This document shows, in pieces, positions 23,341 through 28,153 of a stretch of 35,326 nt of DNA (the stretch's first letter is position 1; each line of letters opens with the position of its first letter). The notes below the pieces were generated by a model. The model had not been told where the DNA came from. It worked only from the letters and a program-made list of their open reading frames with translations, and searched no databases. This DNA comes from Candidatus Woesearchaeota archaeon CG1_02_57_44 (lineage in GTDB: Archaea; Nanobdellota; Nanobdellia; Woesearchaeales; CG1-02-57-44). The position numbers and the translations under genes are program-made. The stretch lies in assembly GCA_001871415.1 (NCBI GenBank), contig MNWW01000036.1, positions 1 to 35,326 on the forward strand, in the 5' to 3' direction.

Positions 23341-24657
23341 ATGGCTCCGGGCATGGACTCCTCTCACGTGGATCAGATGCAGGGGTTTCTGCATTTTCTG
23401 GCAGGCCGGATCGCGAGATCAGATGCGTATCTGTTCCAGGATCTGGTCTCCGCAGGGACGCTCGCCATCCTCGAGCATGGGGGCGAATATGAGTCGTGGC
23501 GCAGCGTGTACAGGTCTGCCGACGGGCGAGCTGATGAGGAAGTGATGCTCACGCAGTTCTTCGTGCCTGTGGTGAGATATGCCATGCTTGACCAGTGCAG
23601 GGCCTGCAAGGCCCGGCCTCAATGGGGCGCAACCTTCCTCAGGGAGCAGGAGCAGGCGATGCTGGACATGGGCACATCAGATACCGCGGTAATCGCGATG
23701 CGCATGGGGCTCTCGCGTGATGAGTATCAAAGGCGCGCGCGGCTGGTTGATCCGTCTGGCACAGTATCCATCGACGATAGTGAGGCGGGCCTGCTGGATG
23801 TTGTGGGAGATGCAGATGCTGCGTATGATGCAGTCCTTGAGCACGACCAGGGCGCGCGGTATCTGCGCGGGCTCGATGCGCTGCCGGTGAGAGAGCGCAG
23901 GCTGCTCGTGGAGGTCGGTCTGAGGGGCCAGACCTTTGCCAGCATGGCGAGCAATATGAGGTTATCTCCGGGACGAGCCGACCAATTATACCAGCAAGCT
24001 AAAGACCGGATGCGTGAGCAGGTCGATGGCGCATCCAGCAGCAATGGCGCTTGCCATCATCCCAGTCTGCCCAGTTCGTTGGCGTACTCCTATGCGGGAT
24101 TCGATGAGTGGCATCCGGGTCCGGCGGCAAAAGACTTTTTCTGGCGACGGCCGATGGAATATTTCTCATCGATGATTGGCATTGATTTCTATCTTCAGCA
24201 CGCGACAAGGGACGCTTCGCTGTTGCGTCCCGCGGTCGTGGGGTACGCGGATCGTTTTGACCCCTTGGTGCATGGCACCATGGAGGCGCTGCTGCTTGAT
24301 GCGAATGGCGTCCGGGGCGAAGATGCGCGTGACGCAGTGACCGTCCATGCGAATCCGTATGGCAGGAACGATTCGTTCCTCAACATATTCGCGTTCGCAT
24401 TGGAGACCATAGCAGCGTATCAGCTCAATCCCTGGTGGCGGGGGGATGAGGCCGACGAGTCGCTCGGCCGGGCGCAGGCACTGGTGGAAGCCGTATTTGA
24501 GCGCTCAGCGCCAACAGAGGCGATAGTGCTCGCCAGCAGGCACTGCCTGGGTCTTGAGACTCGGGTGGCGGCATGGGCGCTTGGCATGCCGTATGATGCC
24601 GTGCGAAACGCAATGCTCGCCGCCCAGGACAAGGCGCAGGACTTGATGAGGGGCTGA
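23341..24657 (+). CDS. Sigma-28/FliA-like protein with extra C-terminal region
   Basis: The 438-aa protein has the order of parts of bacterial sigma-70-family factors, closest by eye to FliA. Region 2: FLAGRIARSDAYLFQDLVSAG (about 19-39), then RYAMLDQCRA at 79-88, compare RGAMLDELR in FliA. Region 3: VIAMRMGLSRDEYQ (117-130) and TVSIDDSE (141-148). Region 4: LDALPVRERRLLVEVGLRGQ (178-197) and the helix-turn-helix MASNMRLSPGRADQLYQQAKDRM (202-224). After a Ser-rich joint, residues 240-370 are unfamiliar. Residues 376-436 again resemble region 4 (LGLETRVAAWALGMPYDAVRNAMLAAQDKA). Archaea initiate transcription with TBP and TFB, and TBP is in this window, so the role is unknown. The start is set by the TATA box; an in-frame upstream extension through the histone gene is rejected. 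Confidence 0.8.
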   Translation: MAPGMDSSHVDQMQGFLHFLAGRIARSDAYLFQDLVSAGTLAILEHGGEYESWRSVYRSADGRADEEVMLTQFFVPVVRYAMLDQCRACKARPQWGATFLREQEQAMLDMGTSDTAVIAMRMGLSRDEYQRRARLVDPSGTVSIDDSEAGLLDVVGDADAAYDAVLEHDQGARYLRGLDALPVRERRLLVEVGLRGQTFASMASNMRLSPGRADQLYQQAKDRMREQVDGASSSNGACHHPSLPSSLAYSYAGFDEWHPGPAAKDFFWRRPMEYFSSMIGIDFYLQHATRDASLLRPAVVGYADRFDPLVHGTMEALLLDANGVRGEDARDAVTVHANPYGRNDSFLNIFAFALETIAAYQLNPWWRGDEADESLGRAQALVEAVFERSAPTEAIVLASRHCLGLETRVAAWALGMPYDAVRNAMLAAQDKAQDLMRG

Positions 24658-24665
24658 GTCGCTAA

Positions 24666-24687
24666 AAAGTTCTGAATTCCGAACTTT
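24666..24687. other. Inverted repeat after the sigma-like gene
   Basis: AAAGTTC and GAACTTT flank an 8-nt spacer, 8 nt after the stop codon. It may be a transcript-end hairpin or a protein site. No T-run follows. Confidence 0.4.
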
Positions 24688-24726
24688 CGTTATTCCATGA
24701 CGCATAACGCAATCGCATATAGTAAC

Positions 24727-24736
24727 ACATAAATAC
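24727..24736 (+). promoter_or_regulatory. TATA box of the zinc-ribbon gene leader
   Basis: ACATAAATAC is centred near 24731, predicting a start near 24758, just before the first hairpin at 24762 and about 150 nt upstream of the ATG at 24907. Confidence 0.5.
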
Positions 24737-24761
24737 TTGCGCGCCTGCATTTTTTCTCATG

Positions 24762-24860
24762 GTAGCTGCGTCGCACATGAGATCTGTTGGCTGTGCAGCT
24801 ACGTGCGCGACTATTATGTCGGGCACCTGGTAACCAATAATAAAATGGTTCCCGGGTGCT
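24762..24860 (+). ncRNA. Structured 5' leader with two hairpins
   Basis: Hairpin 1: GTAGCTGC (24762-24769) pairs perfectly with GCAGCTAC (24795-24802); the loop also contains GCACA/TGTGC that could pair alternatively. Hairpin 2: 24822-24836 pairs with 24846-24860 over 15 positions with one T/C mismatch and two G-T wobbles, closing a 9-nt A+T loop. A strong Shine-Dalgarno and the zinc-ribbon ATG follow within 47 nt. Most genes here are leaderless, so a long structured leader stands out. It may be a cis-regulatory element or a separate small RNA. It matches no riboswitch or tRNA that I know. Confidence 0.6.
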
Positions 24861-24890
24861 GGAGATTCTTGCTAGTGCTTGGGAACTCAC

Positions 24891-24900
24891 GAGGAGGTGG
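24891..24900 (+). promoter_or_regulatory. Strong Shine-Dalgarno of the zinc-ribbon gene
   Basis: GAGGAGGTGG contains the anti-16S core GGAGGTG, 7 nt before the ATG at 24907. It decides the start against in-frame upstream codons. Confidence 0.7.
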
Positions 24901-24906
24901 GGAAAG

Positions 24907-25218
24907 ATGGATGTATGCCACGTGTGCAGTGAGCCGGTCACAAATCCCTTGTGTCCGCACTGCCTGCACGAGACCGTACGGCAATGGGTCGAAGAAGAGG
25001 ACCAAGACATGGCGAGGAGCATCTGGCGTCTGGACGAGGTGTTCCCTGATATGGCTATGGCGTCTGTCCATTGCATCAGGTGCGGGCGTGGCGTAGAGGT
25101 CTGTCCTCATTGCTATACCAAGGAAGTCCGCGACATCCTGGGCAAGGATGAGCAGCTGCAGGCGCAGTTCACGCGCCTGTTCAATTTCCATCTTCACGCC
25201 CCGCCCAACATGGCGTGA
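24907..25218 (+). CDS. Small protein with two CxxC...CPHC zinc ribbons (103 aa)
   Basis: I do not recognise a named family. Two similar four-Cys zinc sites are present: C4, C7, C16, C19 and C56, C59, C66, C69, each ending in CPHC. An acidic helix lies between them (WVEEEDQDMARSIWRLDEVF), and a basic-to-hydrophobic helix RDILGKDEQLQAQFTRLFNF ends the protein. The build suits a nucleic-acid- or protein-binding adaptor. It follows the sigma-like gene on the same strand at about 250 nt, with its own promoter and a structured leader. A regulatory link to the sigma-like protein is inference from position only. Confidence 0.75.
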   Translation: MDVCHVCSEPVTNPLCPHCLHETVRQWVEEEDQDMARSIWRLDEVFPDMAMASVHCIRCGRGVEVCPHCYTKEVRDILGKDEQLQAQFTRLFNFHLHAPPNMA

Positions 25219-25260
25219 TCCGCTGCGAGTTGCCTGCGATTGATGCGAGGCGCGGTCTTT

Positions 25261-25282
25261 AGCGGCCGCTGTTTTTTCTTTA
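25261..25282 (+). terminator. Hairpin plus T-run terminator
   Basis: The palindrome AGCGGCCGCT is followed by GTTTTTTCTTT, which looks like an intrinsic-type 3' end for the zinc-ribbon transcript, 43 nt after its stop. Confidence 0.6.
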
Positions 25283-25310
25283 TGATCGCGCGAGGCGATG
25301 GTTAAGGTGT

Positions 25311-25491
25311 GGGACTTCTGTGTATGCGTCTCATAGGTGCTTCACGCGGTGGACTGTGCACATGCTGAGCTGCTGTCAGCGTCAAGCATCTTTCGCTTGT
25401 GGGGCAGGTTCGGCAGCCTCTGCCTTGCCCCTGCCCTGCGCCATGCTGCAGGGCGCGGGAACAGACCTTCATGAAGTCAGGTTCTTTTTCC
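25311..25491 (+). ncRNA. Hairpin-rich intergenic region, possible small RNA gene
   Basis: No protein gene is supported between 25219 and 25535. Four hairpins follow each other almost without gaps: 25364-25380 (GCTGA/TCAGC), 25383-25399 (CAAGC/GCTTG), 25401-25431 (GGGGCA/TGCCCC enclosing GGCAG/CTGCC), and 25434-25459. The fourth has two competing pairings, CCCTGC/GCAGGG or CCTGCGCC/GGCGCGGG. A weak TATA-like TTTATGA near 25280 would start a transcript near 25311, and TTCTTTTTCC at 25482-25491 could end it. Strand and boundaries are tentative. It does not match RNase P, SRP RNA or a C/D sRNA by eye. Confidence 0.4.
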
Positions 25492-25503
25492 ATCATCCCG
25501 AAA

Positions 25504-25512
25504 TTATATAAA
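25504..25512 (+). promoter_or_regulatory. TATA box of the cimA leader
   Basis: TTATATAAA is centred about 28 nt before the ATG of the leader ORF at 25536, matching the leaderless pattern in this window. Confidence 0.65.
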
Positions 25513-25535
25513 CTCCCTATGCATTCCCAATAACT

Positions 25536-25613
25536 ATGGTCGCGGCATCAATCGTGGCATGGTCTGTTCCATCTGCCTGCGGCTCTGCCATTATCGGCAT
25601 TATTATTCGTTAG
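25536..25613 (+). CDS. Candidate 25-aa leader peptide rich in Ile codons
   Basis: The ORF starts with ATG at the standard leaderless distance from a good TATA box. It encodes 25 residues, six of them Ile, with five of the last seven being Ile: AIIGIIIR then TAG. It also carries three Val and five Ala. The stop lies 32 nt before the cimA ATG, with a hairpin (25615-25635) between them. Citramalate synthase belongs to isoleucine synthesis, so an Ile-codon run here recalls bacterial ilv attenuator peptides. No such peptide is established for this gene in archaea as far as I know. It could be a chance ORF. Confidence 0.5.
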   Translation: MVAASIVAWSVPSACGSAIIGIIIR

Positions 25614-25614
25614 A

Positions 25615-25635
25615 GCAGCCAGACTTCTGGGCTGC
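25615..25635 (+). promoter_or_regulatory. Hairpin between leader-peptide stop and cimA start
   Basis: GCAGCC (25615-25620) pairs with GGCTGC (25630-25635). The inner CCAGA/TCTGG can extend or shift the stem. It begins one base after the leader TAG and ends directly before GGTGG (25636-25640), the only Shine-Dalgarno-like stretch before the cimA ATG at 25646. A ribosome stalled on the Ile codons could disturb it. Confidence 0.5.
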
Positions 25636-25645
25636 GGTGGTAAAC

Positions 25646-27220
25646 ATGGTACAGATAGCAGTGTATGACACAACGCTTCGGGACGGGGCGCAGAGCCCGC
25701 ATGTGCGCTTTGGCATCAAGGACAAGCTGACCCTCCTGCGGATGCTCGATGACTATGGTATCGACTACGTTGAGCTGGGTTATCCTGCAGCGTCCGAGGC
25801 AGAGATGAAGGTCTTTCAGGAGGGCTCAAAGCTAAACCTTGCGACCAATATCGTCGCCTTCGGTTCTACGCATCGCATGGGTGTGGCGGCGAAGGATGAC
25901 ATAGGCATGCATGCTCTTGTAAAATCAGGCGCGAAGGTGGCGTGCATCTTCGGCAAGGCAAGGCCGAGTCATGTGAGCCTGCAACTCAAGGCGAGCCTTG
26001 ATGACAACTTGGCAGCCATCGCTGATAGCGTCTCTTATCTCAAGTCCCAGGGCATGACGGTCTTCTTTGACGCAGAGCATTTTTTTGATGGCTGCGGGGA
26101 GGACAAGGCCTACGCGTTCTCCTGCCTCAACGTGGCGGCTGACGCTGGCGCGCACACGCTCATCCTTTGTGACACGTCCGGCGGAGCCATGCCCCCTGAT
26201 GTGGAGCTGCTGACCCGTGAAGCGGTCAAGGCATTCCCTGGTACAGTCATCGGCATCCACTGCCACAATGACTGTGGCCTTGGCGTGGCCAACACGATGG
26301 CAGCGGTGCGTGCTGGCGCAAGCCACGTGCAGGGTACTATCAACGGCTTTGGTGAGCGAACAGGCAATGCTGACCTTTGCCAGGTGCTGCCCTTGCTGGG
26401 CCTTAAGCTCGGCTGCGCGCTGGGCACAAGAGTCTGCAAGCCAGGTATCAAGCTGAGCAAGACCAAATCCGTATCAGATCGCATCTTCTCGCTGGCTAAT
26501 GTCAAGCCGGACAAGAGCAAGCCATTCGTGGGCGATTATGCCTTCATGCACAAGGCGGGCATGCACGTTGACGCCATACGCAAGGGCGCGTCCTACGAGC
26601 ACATAGCGCCGGCTGCTGTGGGCAATGATACATACTTTGTGCTCTCTGAGCTGTCAGGCAAGGCTAACGTCCTGGCGCTGCTCGAGAAGCATGGCATCGT
26701 CGTTGATAAGCAGGATCCGCGTGTCAAGGCCCTCCTCATGGACGTGGAGCGCATGGAAGCAGAAGGCTATGGCATCAGTGGTCTTCCCGCGGAGCATGAG
26801 CTGCTGATAGCCAAGCATTTCAAGGCGCTGCCCTTCCAGCTGGACTCCTGGCGCATCGTGACTGAGCACATGCATGGCGAGTTCTCTGAGTGCATGATGA
26901 CAGGCGTGCTTGATGGGGCAAAGATTGAGGCCTTTGTCTCCCTGGATGACAACGGTCCGGTTGACGCCATGTTCGTCGCGCTCAAGAAGCTGCTGGCGAA
27001 ATATCCTGTCAGGGGTATATCGCTCATCAACTACAAGGTCATGATAGCGCAGGACAAGGGCCCGGAATCAAGCGTGCGCGTCTACATTGAGTTCAAGGAT
27101 AATGGTCATGAGTGGGCGACCGCTGGCGTATCGACCAATATCCTGGAAGCGAGCATTGAGGCGCTGACCAAGGGATTTACCTACCACCTCCACAGGAAAC
27201 AAAGCAACGTGTCGACATAG
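25646..27220 (+). CDS. cimA: (R)-citramalate synthase
   Basis: This enzyme condenses pyruvate and acetyl-CoA to citramalate, the first step of the threonine-independent route to isoleucine. The 524-aa protein has the DRE-TIM motif DTTLRDGAQ (8-16), the metal-ligand HCH in GIHCHNDCG (about 204-206), VQGTINGFGERTGNADLC, and a C-terminal regulatory domain (about 390-515). VFFDAEHFFDG and the overall length resemble the Geobacter-type CimA rather than LeuA; isopropylmalate synthase is the main alternative. Related enzymes are inhibited by isoleucine at the C-terminal domain. I start at MVQIAVYD; GTG at 25637 is also possible. An upstream in-frame ATG at 25559 adds residues foreign to the family. 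Confidence 0.88.
   Translation: MVQIAVYDTTLRDGAQSPHVRFGIKDKLTLLRMLDDYGIDYVELGYPAASEAEMKVFQEGSKLNLATNIVAFGSTHRMGVAAKDDIGMHALVKSGAKVACIFGKARPSHVSLQLKASLDDNLAAIADSVSYLKSQGMTVFFDAEHFFDGCGEDKAYAFSCLNVAADAGAHTLILCDTSGGAMPPDVELLTREAVKAFPGTVIGIHCHNDCGLGVANTMAAVRAGASHVQGTINGFGERTGNADLCQVLPLLGLKLGCALGTRVCKPGIKLSKTKSVSDRIFSLANVKPDKSKPFVGDYAFMHKAGMHVDAIRKGASYEHIAPAAVGNDTYFVLSELSGKANVLALLEKHGIVVDKQDPRVKALLMDVERMEAEGYGISGLPAEHELLIAKHFKALPFQLDSWRIVTEHMHGEFSECMMTGVLDGAKIEAFVSLDDNGPVDAMFVALKKLLAKYPVRGISLINYKVMIAQDKGPESSVRVYIEFKDNGHEWATAGVSTNILEASIEALTKGFTYHLHRKQSNVST
27188..27206 (+). promoter_or_regulatory. Partial ORB-like element in the end of cimA
   Basis: CTCCACAGGAAACAAAGCA carries the first two-thirds of an ORB (TCCA, GGAAACAAAG) but lacks the terminal G-run. 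It lies 24 nt before a better match in the same orientation. Confidence 0.4.
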
Positions 27221-27229
27221 TTACTTAAT

Positions 27230-27250
27230 CTCCAGTGGAAATTATGGGGT
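27230..27250 (+). promoter_or_regulatory. ORB-like element upstream of tbp/mcm
   Basis: TCCAGTGGAAATTATGGGGT (27231-27250) matches the archaeal ORB pattern TTCCAGTGGAAACAAAGGGGT closely, including the dyad TCCAGTGGA and GGGGT. It shares TCCA, GAAAT and GGGGT with the element upstream of orc1. Confidence 0.6.
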
Positions 27251-27431
27251 GTTGCCTCATTTAGAGGCGTTTTGAAGGCATTTATTGCTTGTCAAGCCCT
27301 TGGATTGTCATAAATTTGCTTATGTCCAACGTTTCGACTCCTTTTATATTCGGTTTATAACTTGTTTATAAGTGGGGCGCTGTCCCTGATAATACCCGTC
27401 TTATATACGCAACTCGTGGTTTAAAAGCGGA

Positions 27432-27445
27432 GCATTTTTAAATGC
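27432..27445. promoter_or_regulatory. Palindrome GCATTT-TT-AAATGC upstream of tbp
   Basis: A perfect 6-bp inverted repeat with a 2-nt spacer, containing a TATA-like TTTTTAAA core. Its centre is about 39 nt before the tbp ATG, so it may be the tbp promoter with a short leader or a regulator site. Confidence 0.45.
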
Positions 27446-27459
27446 CAAAAAAATTCCGC

Positions 27460-27470
27460 ATATAAAAGGG
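27460..27470 (+). promoter_or_regulatory. Near-ideal TATA sequence close to the tbp start
   Basis: ATATAAAAGGG lies only about 13 nt (centre) before the tbp ATG. Used as a promoter it would begin transcription inside the gene. It may be a TBP-binding site that blocks transcription when TBP is abundant. Confidence 0.4.
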
Positions 27471-27477
27471 ATACACC

Positions 27478-28038
27478 ATGGCCAAAGCCAAGAAACCAGA
27501 AGGAAAGCGTGAGCTTACCGTCGTAAACATCGTGGTGAGCGCTTCGCTCGGGCACGACATCCCGCTTGAGAAGATGGCTGCCACGCTGTCAAACACCGAA
27601 TATAATCCTGAGCAGTTTCCCGGACTAGTCCTCAGGATTAAAGAGCCAAAGACCTCTGCGCTGATTTTCAGCTCCGGCAACATTGTCTGTACTGGCGCGC
27701 GCAGCATGGACAAGGTCGAGGAGGCTGTAAAGAAGATTATCAAGTCCCTGGAGAAGATTGGTATCAAGATCACCATCAAGCCGGAGATCAAGATCCAGAA
27801 CATTGTAGCTTCAGGCACCGTGGGTATGGACCTTAACCTCAACACCCTAGCCATGAAGCTCGATAACACAGAGTACGAGCCAGAGCAGTTCCCCGGTCTG
27901 GTCTATAAGCTGCCTGCCGCGAAAGCCACGTTCCTGCTGTTCTCTAACGGCAAGGTCGTCTGCACAGGTACCAAGAGCGAAACCGCGGTGCAGATAGCGC
28001 TCGAAAAACTTGTGGAAAATCTCAAGAAGGTTATTTAA
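27478..28038 (+). CDS. tbp: TATA-binding protein (TBP)
   Basis: TBP binds promoter TATA boxes with TFB to recruit RNA polymerase. The 186-aa protein is the usual pair of direct repeats: repeat 1 with YNPEQFPGLVLRIKEPKTSALIFSSGNIVCTGA, repeat 2 with YEPEQFPGLVYKLPAAKATFLLFSNGKVVCTGT. It has a short basic N-terminus and no acidic tail. The many TATA boxes in this window fit its use. It lies between the ORB-like sites and mcm. Confidence 0.97.
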   Translation: MAKAKKPEGKRELTVVNIVVSASLGHDIPLEKMAATLSNTEYNPEQFPGLVLRIKEPKTSALIFSSGNIVCTGARSMDKVEEAVKKIIKSLEKIGIKITIKPEIKIQNIVASGTVGMDLNLNTLAMKLDNTEYEPEQFPGLVYKLPAAKATFLLFSNGKVVCTGTKSETAVQIALEKLVENLKKVI

Positions 28039-28043
28039 CCCAG

Positions 28044-28062
28044 TTTCTTTTCCCTTTTCTTC
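28044..28062 (+). terminator. Pyrimidine-rich terminator after tbp
   Basis: TTTCTTTTCCCTTTTCTTC starts 6 nt after the tbp stop; T-rich tracts without a stable hairpin are the usual archaeal terminator. From here to the mcm start I see no convincing TATA box. Confidence 0.55.
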
Positions 28063-28153
28063 GCCTGCGTGGTAGTTTTCGCTATGCGCTGGCAGAGGCG
28101 TGACGCTGGTTCGCAAGGGTCTTTCGTCATGCTGCAATCGTATTTGGGGGTAT

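Larger units (their letters stand above)
27251..27477. other. A+T-rich intergenic tract, possible unwinding or promoter region
   Basis: This stretch is A+T-rich in an otherwise GC-rich window and holds several TATA-like runs: near 27341-27348, 27352-27360, 27366-27373, 27401-27408 and 27420-27427. It follows the ORB-like elements and precedes tbp and mcm. A DNA unwinding element, tbp promoters, or both would explain it. On the minus strand near 27325-27342, AGTCGAAACGTTGGAC is a weak further ORB candidate. Confidence 0.45.

Noticed and set aside
24737-25096. 119-codon Cys-rich frame over the zinc-ribbon gene
   Set aside because: It is out of frame with the better-supported zinc-ribbon gene, lacks a ribosome site, and covers the structured leader.
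25559-25645. N-terminal extension of cimA from ATG 25559
   Set aside because: The extra residues do not belong to the DRE-TIM family, which begins close to the DTTLRDG motif. The leader ORF and hairpin explain the region better.
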